Assembly: GCF_009914765.1 (NCBI RefSeq)
Contig: NZ_WYDS01000018.1
Span: forward strand, 40,812 to 104,811
From: Halodesulfovibrio sp. MK-HDV
GTDB taxonomy: Bacteria; Desulfobacterota; Desulfovibrionia; Desulfovibrionales; Desulfovibrionaceae
Length of the DNA stretch: 64,000 nucleotides
Direction: 5' to 3'
Positions 33,745 through 42,592 of the stretch are shown here, piece after piece. The position numbers and the translations under genes were made by a program. The notes under the pieces are model-generated. The model was not told the DNA's origin and did not search any database. It saw only the letters and a list, made by a program, of their open reading frames with translations. Numbering within the stretch: position 1 is the stretch's first letter; each line of letters begins with the position of its first letter.

Positions 33745-35631
33745 ATGTTGGATTCCATTCGGCAAAATTCCCAATCCTGGGGTGTTAAACTTGCCTTTGC
33801 TCTCATAGTTGTAGTTTTTGTGTTTTGGGGCGTAGGCTCCATGAACGGCCCTTCAAACTCTTCTGTGTTAGCTACTGTAAATGATACTGCTATCATGATG
33901 CCTGAGTTCAGAAGAGCATATGAACTTCAGATGAGTGCCATTAAAGCACGTTTTCCTGGTATTGACGAAGCTCAGTTCAAACAGCTGAGAATTGGTCAGC
34001 AGGTATTGCAGGGACTTATTTCCCGCACTCTCCTGCTTCAGGAAGCAGAACGTCTTGGCATGACTGTGACTCCTGTTGAATTAAAAACAGAAATTGCATC
34101 TATTCCTTTGTTCCAGAATGCTCAGGGTGAGTTTGATCCTGAAGTGTACAAGCAGATGCTTGCTGCACAGGGAATGTCTGCCGGTAGCTTTGAGCGTCAG
34201 TTCAAAGAAGATCTTTTAACCCAAAAAGTTCGTGAGAACGCTGTGATTTCTGCAAGCGTTTCTGACGAAGAAGCTCGCGAAGCATTCGTATACGCCAGCG
34301 AAAAACGTTCTATGGATTACATCATGTACTCCGCAATTGATTTCTTTAAGAAAGCAACTGTAACGGACGAAGAAATCAAGGCGTTTTACGAGACCAACAT
34401 TGGTCGTTACGCAGTGCCTGCTCAGGTAACAATCAAGTTCCTTGCTATTACCCCGCAGGGTCTTGCAGGTTCCGTAGTTGTTGATGAAGCGGCTGCAGAA
34501 GCTTACTACGCTGATAATCAGAGTGCTTTCCGTACAAAAGAACAAGCTGACGCGAGTCATATTCTTGTGAAACTTAACGAAAATGCATCTGACGAAGAAG
34601 TAGCTGCTGCAACTAAAAAAATAGAAAAAGTGCTTAAGCTTGCCCGTGGTGGTAAAGACTTCGGTAAGCTTGCAGAAAAATACTCTGAAGGTCCTTCCGC
34701 CCCTACTGGTGGCGCACTTGGTAACTTCAGCCGCGGTCAGATGGTTAAACCATTTGAAGACGCAGTATTCGCTATGAAAGATGGCGAAATTTCTGAGCCT
34801 ATCCGCACTCGCTTTGGTCTACACATCATTAAGGTAAACAAGCTTGAAAAAGCTCGTATTCCTGCATTTGAAGAAGTTAAAGGTCAGATCATGACCAAAC
34901 TTGCTGAAGATGAGGCTGCAGACAAAGTGTCAGCTACTCTTGATACAGTGATGGAACAGATGCTCTCCGGTAAGTCTCTTGAAGACATTGCTAAAGAACA
35001 GAACCTCACCGTAGCAACTTCTCCTGAATTCTCACGAGATCAGGCTGCTGTTGCAGTGGGTATTACTAAGGAAGCAGCTGAAGAGTTGTTCTCCGTTCCT
35101 TCCGGTACAACTGTAGATACTCCACTTGAAGCAAACGACGGCTACATTATAGCTCGAGTTGAAAGCTCCAAGCCGGAATCAAGCATGCCGCTTGAACAGG
35201 TTTCTGCATCCATTAAAGAACAGCTCGTTGCAGATAAATCTGTAGAGCTTGCATTTGATGCTGCCAAAGCTGCTTCTACAAAAGTACTTGCTGGCGATAT
35301 TGAAGGTCAGCCGAAAGTACAGACTACTCCGCTTGTTGAACGTAAGGGCTTTATCCCTGGCGTTGGAGCTGCGGAAGATGTTGTGAAAGCAGTATTTGAA
35401 GCTGATGGCAAAAAATGGATGGGTCCTTACAAAACGGCTGCTGGCGCAGTATTTGTTCGCTTGAATACCGTTGATAAGCCATCCGAAGAAGTTTGGTTGG
35501 CTGCAAAACCTGAAGTGGAGAAAACTCTTCTTCAGCGTAAAAAGCAGCAGATGGAACAGAGCTTTGTAAAATCTCTCGCTGATAAGTCTGAGATTGTTAT
35601 CAAGAACAACGAAATTCTTGATAACCTGTAG
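33745..35631 (+). CDS. ppiD: PpiD/SurA-type membrane-anchored peptidyl-prolyl isomerase
   Basis: A periplasmic folding factor tethered to the inner membrane. It has 628 residues: one N-terminal transmembrane helix (VKLAFALIVVVFVFWGVGSM, about 13-32), a SurA_N-like chaperone region (about 35-260, with MLAAQGMSAGSFERQFKEDLL), a parvulin rotamase domain (about 265-360, with ASHILVKL, GGALGNFSRGQMVKPFEDA and FGLHIIKV) and a helical C-terminal part. A terminator follows. Confidence 0.93.
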   Translation: MLDSIRQNSQSWGVKLAFALIVVVFVFWGVGSMNGPSNSSVLATVNDTAIMMPEFRRAYELQMSAIKARFPGIDEAQFKQLRIGQQVLQGLISRTLLLQEAERLGMTVTPVELKTEIASIPLFQNAQGEFDPEVYKQMLAAQGMSAGSFERQFKEDLLTQKVRENAVISASVSDEEAREAFVYASEKRSMDYIMYSAIDFFKKATVTDEEIKAFYETNIGRYAVPAQVTIKFLAITPQGLAGSVVVDEAAAEAYYADNQSAFRTKEQADASHILVKLNENASDEEVAAATKKIEKVLKLARGGKDFGKLAEKYSEGPSAPTGGALGNFSRGQMVKPFEDAVFAMKDGEISEPIRTRFGLHIIKVNKLEKARIPAFEEVKGQIMTKLAEDEAADKVSATLDTVMEQMLSGKSLEDIAKEQNLTVATSPEFSRDQAAVAVGITKEAAEELFSVPSGTTVDTPLEANDGYIIARVESSKPESSMPLEQVSASIKEQLVADKSVELAFDAAKAASTKVLAGDIEGQPKVQTTPLVERKGFIPGVGAAEDVVKAVFEADGKKWMGPYKTAAGAVFVRLNTVDKPSEEVWLAAKPEVEKTLLQRKKQQMEQSFVKSLADKSEIVIKNNEILDNL

Positions 35632-35655
35632 CTCTTACTCGCTATCCCAAAAATT

Positions 35656-35685
35656 AAAGCCCCTCATCCGAGGGGCTTTTTTTGT
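35656..35685 (+). terminator. Intrinsic terminator after ppiD
   Basis: Arms AAAGCCCCTC (35656-35665) and GAGGGGCTTT (35670-35679) around ATCC, then a T-run. Confidence 0.95.
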
Positions 35686-35759
35686 GTTCTAATTCCAAAC
35701 TGGAAGTGTTGGGTGCTCGTGTGCTACAATAAAAGCAACTGTAGCAAAAAGGAGCAGAT

Positions 35760-36008
35760 ATGAAGCGAACAACGTATTTTGTCCGCTCATGTGGCGGCAA
35801 GTGGAAAGTGAAGAAGGAGGGGGCAGAAAAAGAGTATTGCGTGTGCGAAACGAAAGAGGAAGGGGTTCGTGCTGCTAGGAAACTTGCGGCTGATTCATCA
35901 CCGGCGCAAATTATTATCGAAAAAGAAGATGGTACTTTTCAGCAGGAATGGACGCACAAGGATTGTTCCGTTTTGTTTGAAAACAAAGGACGAATCAGCA
36001 ATAAGTAG
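35760..36008 (+). CDS. DUF2188-like small protein
   Basis: An 82-residue protein with the DUF2188 pattern: a first strand around YFVRSCGGKWKVKKEGAEK, a helix with ETKEEGVRAARKLAADS and a strand AQIIIEKEDGTFQQEWTH. The family has no known function. It is soluble, rich in Lys and Glu and carries three Cys. AAAGGAG precedes the ATG. Confidence 0.7.
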   Translation: MKRTTYFVRSCGGKWKVKKEGAEKEYCVCETKEEGVRAARKLAADSSPAQIIIEKEDGTFQQEWTHKDCSVLFENKGRISNK

Positions 36009-36235
36009 TGGATGAATAAAAGAACGCGCACTGTGATACTCTACATATTGGCAGTACAGGTGTATGAAGTCTGCAAGTGATATTATAAAGGTAAAAGCAT
36101 CAATAAGAGGTATGGTGGCAACAGGCTCAGATCCATATCGAGTGAGGAAGCAAGGTGCGTTATCTAGCTTGTGTTGCAGATAATCTTACTGACTGTTGGT
36201 GTTGTCAGAACAACGCTAAGTATGAGGAGAGATCC

Positions 36236-36445
36236 ATGGTTACATATCACGTTCATACAAAGAAAATGGCTAGCGGAGATCATGAAGTTCATGTGGAAGG
36301 ATGTGTATGGTGTCCTCCGAAAAAGCAGTTATGTCCTGTGGGTAAATTTGAATGTTCAGAAAAAGCTATGAAGTCTGCAAAGAAAATATATCCAGAGGCA
36401 AATGGCTGCCACCTCTGCATGCCAAAGCATTATCATCTGCCGTAA
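36236..36445 (+). CDS. Small cysteine-rich hypothetical protein
   Basis: A 69-residue soluble protein that I do not recognise. Six Cys and six His in 69 residues are arranged as GCVWCPP, QLCPVGKFEC and GCHLCMPKHYH: two CxxC pairs plus two further Cys, suggesting a zinc or iron-sulfur knuckle. The ATG at 36236 is chosen because GAGGAGAG lies just upstream; an earlier in-frame start (36155) has no such site, though it would add four more Cys. A terminator follows. Confidence 0.6.
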   Translation: MVTYHVHTKKMASGDHEVHVEGCVWCPPKKQLCPVGKFECSEKAMKSAKKIYPEANGCHLCMPKHYHLP

Positions 36446-36451
36446 AATTTT

Positions 36452-36492
36452 AAAGCTCCCCTTGCTTATTGTCTGCATGGGGAGCTTTTTTA
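36452..36492. terminator. Terminator between convergent genes
   Basis: Arms AAAGCTCCCC (36452-36461) and GGGGAGCTTT (36479-36488) and T-run; works for the Cys-rich gene and the convergent FAD oxidoreductase. Confidence 0.9.
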
Positions 36493-37605
36493 TTACATGT
36501 CGTATTTCGGCTTGAATTTTTTCATGAATTTAGAATCAATATAATCTTTAATAGCAAAGGCTCGACTACCGTTGAAGCTTAACCCGAATTTATGCAGCAC
36601 ACCTGTGTTGCCACCTGTATTGAAAATAAGAAGGTAGTCACCGCCTGGTTTGAATTCTTGTAGCGGTTCATTGCTCAGGCGCGCAATAACATTGTCGTTG
36701 AGAATTTGGTTTTGCCGAACCGCGTAGACACCGACCTTATCCAGTGGCTGTGGTTCGAAACATATGCAGTCCCCACCACCAAACAGGTTATCGAATTTGG
36801 GGCTTTGCAGGTACTTATTCACAAGCATGCCACCATCATCACCGTAAGGAATGCCGGACGGTTCAAAAAGCGGGCGCGGACGTACACCCATTGCAATAAA
36901 GATGATGTCATCATGATACACAGTACCGTCTGCAAGGGTTACTTTCCCTGTTGAAACTTCAGAGACATACTCCCCGCCGACAAACTGTACGCCGTGATCT
37001 ATAAGAGCATTACGTGACAGGTCGCGCACTTTTTCAGGAGCACGCTTCATAAAGCTTTTGCCGTGATAAAGGTGGATGGTTGCATTTGCACCAGCTTCTT
37101 GAGCGGCAGCCCATGCGTTGCCAGCCACTTCAACTCCGGCAGGTCCGGCACCGACAACCCCAATACTCAGAGATTCTTTATCTGCTAGCTCGAAGATCCG
37201 GTTTCTTCCTTCAAGTAGTTTTTCAATGGGCTTTACCGTAAAAATATCTTTAGAGTCTGGCTTGACCAGATCATCAACAATAGAACTGCCTGTGTTGAAC
37301 GAGGCAACATCATAGGCCAACTCTTTGCCCGATTCTAGCTTGATGAGTTGCTTTTCTGGATCAATGCCTACGCAACTGTCCAGATGGAATGTTGCCCCCT
37401 GTTCTTCGCACATTTGCTGTACTGGGAAGCTGATGTCTTTGGGCGTGTAGGTGCCCCCGAGCATTCCGGGCCCCATTCCGGAATAGTAATGCCGTTCACC
37501 GGGGCCAATGACGTCAACAGAATGGCCTTGATCTATCAGGTCTTTGATACTTTCCATAAGAGTCATGTGGGCGTGTCCTGCGCCTACGAGTGCAAGTTTT
37601 GCCAT
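36493..37605 (-). CDS. FAD-dependent pyridine nucleotide-disulfide oxidoreductase (NDH-2/SQR-like)
   Basis: A 370-residue two-dinucleotide-fold flavoprotein. The FAD site is LALVGAGHAHMTLM with VDVIGPGERHYYSGMGPGMLGG; the GAGHAH variant is typical of a group related to type II NADH dehydrogenase and sulfide:quinone reductases. The NAD(P) site is GVVGAGPAGVEVAGNAWA and the second FAD segment is NLFGGGDCICFEP. No redox-active CxxxxC pair is seen, so it is not a classical disulfide reductase. It is 12 bases downstream of the rhodanese-ferritin gene, so both probably act in the same sulfur or oxygen stress response. AAAGGAG precedes the ATG. Confidence 0.82.
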   Translation of the reverse strand: MAKLALVGAGHAHMTLMESIKDLIDQGHSVDVIGPGERHYYSGMGPGMLGGTYTPKDISFPVQQMCEEQGATFHLDSCVGIDPEKQLIKLESGKELAYDVASFNTGSSIVDDLVKPDSKDIFTVKPIEKLLEGRNRIFELADKESLSIGVVGAGPAGVEVAGNAWAAAQEAGANATIHLYHGKSFMKRAPEKVRDLSRNALIDHGVQFVGGEYVSEVSTGKVTLADGTVYHDDIIFIAMGVRPRPLFEPSGIPYGDDGGMLVNKYLQSPKFDNLFGGGDCICFEPQPLDKVGVYAVRQNQILNDNVIARLSNEPLQEFKPGGDYLLIFNTGGNTGVLHKFGLSFNGSRAFAIKDYIDSKFMKKFKPKYDM

Positions 37606-37617
37606 GGGTAACTCCTT

Positions 37618-38445
37618 TTATTCCCGTGAAGCGTACAGGGAGTCCATAACAGCAGCCAAACTGTTGAGATGGGCTTTCTCTTCAGAAGAAATTTGTAATA
37701 ATGCTTTTTGTGTTTTTTTGTCCGGTGCTTTTTCTGAAGCCCGCATATATAAATCCATTGCCTGACCTTCAACAGACATGGCGAACGCTAAAATGTCGAG
37801 CGGCTTTTCCATGTCCGCGCCGAGACGTGATATATATTCGGCGGTGGTCAAGCCGCCTTCGAATGCACCGTCAACTTCCACATTCTCAGGAAAATCTTTG
37901 CCTGTAAGTTCTGTATATTGAGAAATTACGTGCCGTTTGTGCTTTGCTTCAATCGCAGCAAGTTTTGAGAAGAGAGATGCGGCTTCTTGATTAGCTACAC
38001 GACTGGCCATATCGATGTAAAAATCGCCAAGAGCAACTTCCATACGGTAGGCAACGATAAGAACTTCTTCGAGAGATTCAAATCCGTTGAACATTTCTAA
38101 GCCTTGATCGTAGTCACCAATGCTTTCCCAGCCTTCCCATATGTTAAAGCCACCTGTCAGATTGTACACTTTGCTGAATTCGTTACCGGAAAGTAACTGA
38201 GCCGCAACACGGCTGCGTCCACCAATTGCGCAATATACCATGACCGGCTTTTCTTTATCCAGCTCATTGGCTCTGTCTAACAGCTCACCAAGAGGAATAT
38301 GTTTTGCTCCGGCAATATGACCTTCGTCGTATTCTGCGGGCTGACGTACATCCACAAGCTGAATGTTCTCGTCGGAACCCAGCATTGAGAGTGCATTTTC
38401 GGTGGTTACAGACTCAACAGGGGTAAGAAATTGTTTCCAACGCAT
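37618..38445 (-). CDS. Rhodanese-ferritin-like fusion protein
   Basis: A 275-residue protein with two domains. Residues 10-115 form a rhodanese domain with the active-site loop VYCAIGGRSR, catalytic C72, and the entry motif LVDVRQPAEYDEGHIAGAKHIPL. Residues 125-275 form a four-helix ferritin/rubrerythrin-like domain with paired ExxH-type ligands (AAIEAKHKRH and SSEEKAHL) and matching Glu in YRMEVALGDFY and MSVEGQAMDLY, so a di-iron site looks complete. There is no rubredoxin tail. The combination suggests sulfur transfer coupled to peroxide or oxygen chemistry, which is inference. It heads a two-gene operon with the FAD oxidoreductase. GGGAGG precedes the ATG. Confidence 0.85.
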   Translation of the reverse strand: MRWKQFLTPVESVTTENALSMLGSDENIQLVDVRQPAEYDEGHIAGAKHIPLGELLDRANELDKEKPVMVYCAIGGRSRVAAQLLSGNEFSKVYNLTGGFNIWEGWESIGDYDQGLEMFNGFESLEEVLIVAYRMEVALGDFYIDMASRVANQEAASLFSKLAAIEAKHKRHVISQYTELTGKDFPENVEVDGAFEGGLTTAEYISRLGADMEKPLDILAFAMSVEGQAMDLYMRASEKAPDKKTQKALLQISSEEKAHLNSLAAVMDSLYASRE

Positions 38446-38529
38446 AAAATCCTCCCTTCAGTTGATGCAAGTTTAGCATCTAATGGTCACCAGTTACAAT
38501 AATCTATAATAAGAAATTATTGAAAAAAT

Positions 38530-38558
38530 CGAAAAGTTAAGCCCCCGTTCGGGGGCTT
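38530..38558 (-). terminator. Terminator after peroxiredoxin gene
   Basis: Arms AAGCCCCC (38539-38546) and GGGGGCTT (38551-38558) around GTTC. On the minus strand it is followed by AACTTTTC, a weak U-tract. Confidence 0.7.
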
Positions 38559-38562
38559 GGTT

Positions 38563-39213
38563 TTAATCTTCTTCTTTGAGTTCTTTATGGCAGAACCACC
38601 AGTCATATCCCTCGTGGGTGTCGAGCCTAATTTTAGCATCATCAACGGTCTGTGCCGGTGGAATGATAACGCGATCACCAATAAGTTCATTTTTCGGCCA
38701 GTTTGCAGGGATAGCTACTTTATTTCTGTCTGATGTTTGTAATGCGCGAATAGTGCGGAGTATTTCATCAATATTTCTACCGATCTCTTGCGGGTAGTAG
38801 AAAATGGTGCGTACAATGCCGCTAGGATCGATGAAGAAAACAGCCCTGACAGTGTTTGTTCCTTTGCCAGGATGAATCATTCCTAATTTTTCTGCCACTT
38901 CGCCATAGTCTGCAATGACAGGGAATGTGATTTCGACTCCGGTCTGTTCTTTAATCCATTCAATCCATTTAATATGCGCAAAAATTTGATCCATTGAAAT
39001 ACCGACCAGCTTACAATTCAGCGCATCAAAGTCTTTAATACGTTTTTGAAAACTCACAAATTCCGTAGTACAAACGGGGGTAAAATCGGCAGGGTGACTA
39101 AAAAGAAGAAACCAGTTTCCCTTTAAATCATCAGGGATAGTCATTGTACCTTGCGTTGTTTTTACCTTAACCTGTGGAAGCGGGTCACCTAGCAGAGGGA
39201 ATAGGGTCGTCAT
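38563..39213 (-). CDS. Peroxiredoxin, Prx6 (1-Cys) type
   Basis: A 216-residue thiol peroxidase that reduces hydrogen peroxide and alkyl peroxides in the cytoplasm. The peroxidatic Cys is C48 in [13 protein letters not shown]. Other family features are [28 protein letters not shown], the [21 protein letters not shown] strand-turn and the long C-terminal extension ([18 protein letters not shown]) typical of the Prx6 group. AGGAG precedes the ATG. It stands alone beside the rhodanese-ferritin operon, a consistent oxidative-stress neighbourhood. Confidence 0.93.
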   Translation of the reverse strand: MTTLFPLLGDPLPQVKVKTTQGTMTIPDDLKGNWFLLFSHPADFTPVCTTEFVSFQKRIKDFDALNCKLVGISMDQIFAHIKWIEWIKEQTGVEITFPVIADYGEVAEKLGMIHPGKGTNTVRAVFFIDPSGIVRTIFYYPQEIGRNIDEILRTIRALQTSDRNKVAIPANWPKNELIGDRVIIPPAQTVDDAKIRLDTHEGYDWWFCHKELKEED

Positions 39214-39380
39214 GGCAAGCTCCTATAATAAAAGAAAATATTACTTCTAGAAATATTGCATAGTATAGCCATTAATTACTAGTAAAAAAAAGTAGCAACT
39301 TCATTTTTAATATTATTTTGTTGAAATTGCGTGTAATAAAGTACCATAATGACATAAATTCTATGAACGGGGTTTGATTT

Positions 39381-40277
39381 ATGAATCTGTCTAAAGATGT
39401 TTTGTTCTTCGCTGATCAGGTTTCGAACGGAGTTATGATCTTTTCACCAGAATGTGAGATCCTATATACAAATCCAGCTGCACAGAAGATGTGGAATCAT
39501 GAGGCACATAGTGTGATGGAAGGTTTTGCTACCGGTATCGGTGAGAAAACAATTTCCCAGTATGAACATCCAGTGATGCAGGCAATTCAATCAAACAGAT
39601 CGATCTCCCAGACGCTTCTTCGAAATAGAGGCGCTGAGCCGAGTGTACCACAATGGGTCAAGATGACTGCAAACCCCATTCAGGATGCAGGGCAGCTCAA
39701 GTATGTACTTCTTTCTCTCGAGGATGTTACGCAGAGCAAGCATGTCTCAGATCTTATTACTTCACGTTCATACATGCTTGATCAACTTGATGTTGTTGAT
39801 TCCATTACAGGTCTATACAACGCACGCTATGCACCTGTTTTGCTTGAAAGAACTATCTCGGATGTTGTTAAAGAAAAAACATCTTTGAGCGTTTGTGTTT
39901 TTGATATTGATCACTTTACCCGCCTGAATGAAGCACAGGGTAGAGGCTGTGGAGATGAAGTGTTGCGGTATCTTGCAGCACTGCTCGGACAGCATATGCG
40001 TGAAGGTGACGTGATGGCGCGTACCGGTGGCGGGGAGTTTTTAGTTTTACTTCCATCATGCAGTGCAGAAGAAGCACTTTCTCGGATGGAATCATTCGGA
40101 ACACAACTGCGCAGTGCAAAATTAGCGTGTTCCGTACGTCCGATAACGGTAAGTGGTGGTATCGCTGAAATGGCAAATAATGAAAAAGGCGTTCAACTCG
40201 TGGAACGTGCAGATAGTTTGCTTTATCTTGCAAAGCTTGATGGACGAGATAAGTTTCTTACGGAAGATGTTGTATAG
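39381..40277 (+). CDS. PAS-GGDEF protein with degenerate GGGEF signature
   Basis: A 298-residue cytoplasmic protein: PAS domain (about 8-118, with GVMIFSPECEILYTNPAAQKMW) and GGDEF domain (about 135-298, with SITGLYNARYAP and VFDIDHFTRLNE). The signature that should read GGDEF or GGEEF is GGGEF (216-220); the replaced residue normally helps metal binding and catalysis. The allosteric product-binding motif RxxD is intact five residues upstream (R207EGD210). It may therefore bind cyclic di-GMP without making it, although activity cannot be excluded. There is no transmembrane segment. A terminator follows. Confidence 0.85.
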   Translation: MNLSKDVLFFADQVSNGVMIFSPECEILYTNPAAQKMWNHEAHSVMEGFATGIGEKTISQYEHPVMQAIQSNRSISQTLLRNRGAEPSVPQWVKMTANPIQDAGQLKYVLLSLEDVTQSKHVSDLITSRSYMLDQLDVVDSITGLYNARYAPVLLERTISDVVKEKTSLSVCVFDIDHFTRLNEAQGRGCGDEVLRYLAALLGQHMREGDVMARTGGGEFLVLLPSCSAEEALSRMESFGTQLRSAKLACSVRPITVSGGIAEMANNEKGVQLVERADSLLYLAKLDGRDKFLTEDVV

Positions 40278-40344
40278 CCCAAAAATTTCTGAAATAATAT
40301 TTTTTGAAAGTAATAGTCCGAGATCTATTACATATGTTGAGCAG

Positions 40345-40378
40345 CGCCGTACCCCTTTGGAGTGCGGCGTCTTTTTTT
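40345..40378 (+). terminator. Intrinsic terminator after PAS-GGDEF gene
   Basis: Arms CGCCGTAC (40345-40352) and GTGCGGCG (40362-40369), one G-U pair, then TCTTTTTTT. A run of nine C follows at 40380-40388, before the terminase gene. Confidence 0.85.
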
Positions 40379-40506
40379 ACCCCCCCCCATATGCGGCACG
40401 GTAGCGTTGTAACGCCGTAACGCATCGTTCTTACCCCTTTCTCATCACTTTTTGCGTAATCCCTCAGGTATTGTTGTTCTTCGATTGTTATTTGCAAGGA
40501 GAGAAC

Positions 40507-42033
40507 ATGGAGTTTGCGAACCGTCATGAGGCAGCAGCGCACTATTCAGAATTATTTCGCATTGCCCGCAAGGAATCAGAAAATGCAGCCATTCGGCTGA
40601 TGGCTGAGCTAGGTCGCAGAGATCTATTTTTTTTACTGACAAGAATTATAGGTCGTAAAGATATGGATCAGGATTGGCATTTTGCACGTTGTCAGGAAGT
40701 GCAGCAAAAGCCAGACGGAATGCTCGATTTATGGGCACGCGAGCATTATAAATCGACGATTATTACCTTTGGACTCACCATTCAGAATATTTTGGTCAAT
40801 CCCGAGATTACAGTGGGTATTTTTTCGCATACGCGGCCTATCGCGAAAGGTTTTCTTGCACAGATTAAATACGAGCTTGAGCAAAATGAAATTCTTAAGC
40901 GCTGTTACCCTGAAGTACTGTGGGAGTCTCCTAAACGTGAATCTCCACGATGGTCTGCGGATAACGGTATCGTTGTGCGTAGAAAAAAGAACCCTAAAGA
41001 AGCAACAGTGGAAGCATGGGGACTTGTAGATGGACAGCCGACAGGAAAACATTTTGAAATTCTAGTGTATGACGATGTCGTAACCCGTGATTCCGTTTCA
41101 ACACCGGAAATGATCAGCAAGGTGACAGAGTGCTGGGCACTTTCGTTGAATCTAGGAATGCACGGGGGGCAGCAGAGGTATATCGGCACTCGTTATCACT
41201 TTAACGACACGTACAAGACGATTATGGAAAGACAAGGGGCAGAGCCGCGTATTTATGCAGCTACCGAAAATGGTAAGGCGGATGGCGTGCCTCTGTTTTT
41301 TGCGCCGGAAGATCTTGCAAAGAAGCGCAGACAGATGGGGCCGTATGTTTTTGGCTGCCAAATGCTGCAAGACCCTAAGGCGGATAGTGTGCAGGGATTT
41401 AAAGAAGAATGGTTACGGTATTGGCAGCCTTCGGAGCCTGCACACTTGGAAGGGATGAATCGGTACATCGTCATTGATCCTGCCGGTGAGAAAAAAGCAG
41501 GAAGTGACTACACGGTAATGTTGGTTATTGGTCTGGCAGAGGATGGTAACTACTATCTTATTGGTGGCGTGCGTGACCGGATGAATCTGACAGAGCGAGC
41601 GGCTTGTCTTTTTTCGTTGCATAGGCAGTACCGTCCGACAGCAGTGGGGTACGAGCGCTATGGTATGCAGGCAGATATTGAGCACTTACGTTTTGAAATG
41701 CAAAGCAGGAACTATAGATTTGATGTGGTGGAGCTTGGGGGTGCTGTTCCAAAAAAAGATCGAATAGGCAAGCTTGTTCCTTTGTTTGAGCAAGGGCGAA
41801 TGTATTTACCAGTGCGATCGCCGTTCAGAGATCAGGAAGGAACATGGCGTGATTTAACAAAAGAATTTGTTGCAGATGAGTACATGGCGTTTCCAGTGAG
41901 TACTCATGATGACATGCTCGATTGTATGGCTCGAATTTTAGAACCAGTGCTCGCAACAGAGTTTCCTTCACCATTAGATATGAGTGCCGAGCAAACAGAT
42001 TTAGGAAATATGGAGTATGACCTGTATGAGTAA
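40507..42033 (+). CDS. Phage terminase large subunit (T7/podovirus-like)
   Basis: Packaging motor ATPase and nuclease, 508 residues. The N-terminal ATPase domain has the variant Walker A WAREHYKST, as in T7-like terminases, and Walker B ILVYDDVV. The C-terminal RNase H-like nuclease shows VIDPAGEKKAGSDYTVMLVI as the first acidic strand and STHDDMLDCMA as the last. The ATG at 40507 has AAGGAG upstream. The ATPase and nuclease motifs appear intact. No small terminase gene is visible next to it. It overlaps the following acetyltransferase-like gene. The connector and capsid genes it should serve lie 5 kb downstream, behind chromosomal-looking genes. Confidence 0.9.
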   Translation: MEFANRHEAAAHYSELFRIARKESENAAIRLMAELGRRDLFFLLTRIIGRKDMDQDWHFARCQEVQQKPDGMLDLWAREHYKSTIITFGLTIQNILVNPEITVGIFSHTRPIAKGFLAQIKYELEQNEILKRCYPEVLWESPKRESPRWSADNGIVVRRKKNPKEATVEAWGLVDGQPTGKHFEILVYDDVVTRDSVSTPEMISKVTECWALSLNLGMHGGQQRYIGTRYHFNDTYKTIMERQGAEPRIYAATENGKADGVPLFFAPEDLAKKRRQMGPYVFGCQMLQDPKADSVQGFKEEWLRYWQPSEPAHLEGMNRYIVIDPAGEKKAGSDYTVMLVIGLAEDGNYYLIGGVRDRMNLTERAACLFSLHRQYRPTAVGYERYGMQADIEHLRFEMQSRNYRFDVVELGGAVPKKDRIGKLVPLFEQGRMYLPVRSPFRDQEGTWRDLTKEFVADEYMAFPVSTHDDMLDCMARILEPVLATEFPSPLDMSAEQTDLGNMEYDLYE

Positions 42034-42592
42034 TATTTCTGGTTGTTTATCTGAAGAATATCAAATTCGTGCTCATATCCCACATTTTGCAGATTGTTTA
42101 ACCGAACAAGAACTTAAAACTATATGGAAAACTCTCTGTGAAGAGGGGAAAAAAGAGATAGTTTTTTACGATGGTGAAATCACAAATGAACATGACTTTA
42201 TTCAGTTTATGCAGGATGATATGAACTATGTATATGCTGCATATGAGGGAGGCAATTTACTAGCTTTAGTGTGGCTGAATAACTTTCTCGGACGCTGCGG
42301 AATGATTCATTTTACAATGTTTTACAATTCAAAGGGTAAAGAACAAAGCATTGCACTGTTTTTATTGAAATTTCTCTTGTTTTCGAAGCACAAAGGAGAA
42401 TACTGCCTAGATGCCCTTTATGGCCTTACGCCCCGCGTGTATAGGCATGCTTTAAGCTTCATTGAAAAGTTGGGGTTTCGATTAGTGGCGGAGATGCCTT
42501 CGTCAGTGTTTTTTCAAAAAAAAGAGCAAAAGAGTCTCAAAAGTGCAGTTTTTTCTATTATGAAGCGTGAGTACCTTAACATGTTAGAATAG
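42026..42592 (+). CDS. GNAT acetyltransferase-like phage protein
   Basis: A 188-residue protein with a GNAT-like outline: a YVYAAYEGGNLLALVWLNNF strand pair, a central strand GMIHFTMFYN, a helix ALFLLKFLLFSK, and a C-terminal SFIEKLGFRLVAEM strand with the GF turn that ends many GNAT domains. Such genes are common beside podovirus structural genes (compare the gp13-like gene at 54976). The start at 42026 lies eight bases inside the terminase end; ATG 42017 is too close to GGAG. The family call is moderate. Confidence 0.55.
   Translation: MSNISGCLSEEYQIRAHIPHFADCLTEQELKTIWKTLCEEGKKEIVFYDGEITNEHDFIQFMQDDMNYVYAAYEGGNLLALVWLNNFLGRCGMIHFTMFYNSKGKEQSIALFLLKFLLFSKHKGEYCLDALYGLTPRVYRHALSFIEKLGFRLVAEMPSSVFFQKKEQKSLKSAVFSIMKREYLNMLE

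Noticed and set aside
40380..40388. Run of nine C as a phase-variation tract
   Set aside because: It is located in a non-coding stretch after a terminator and well before the terminase ribosome binding site, so length change is unlikely to switch a gene.
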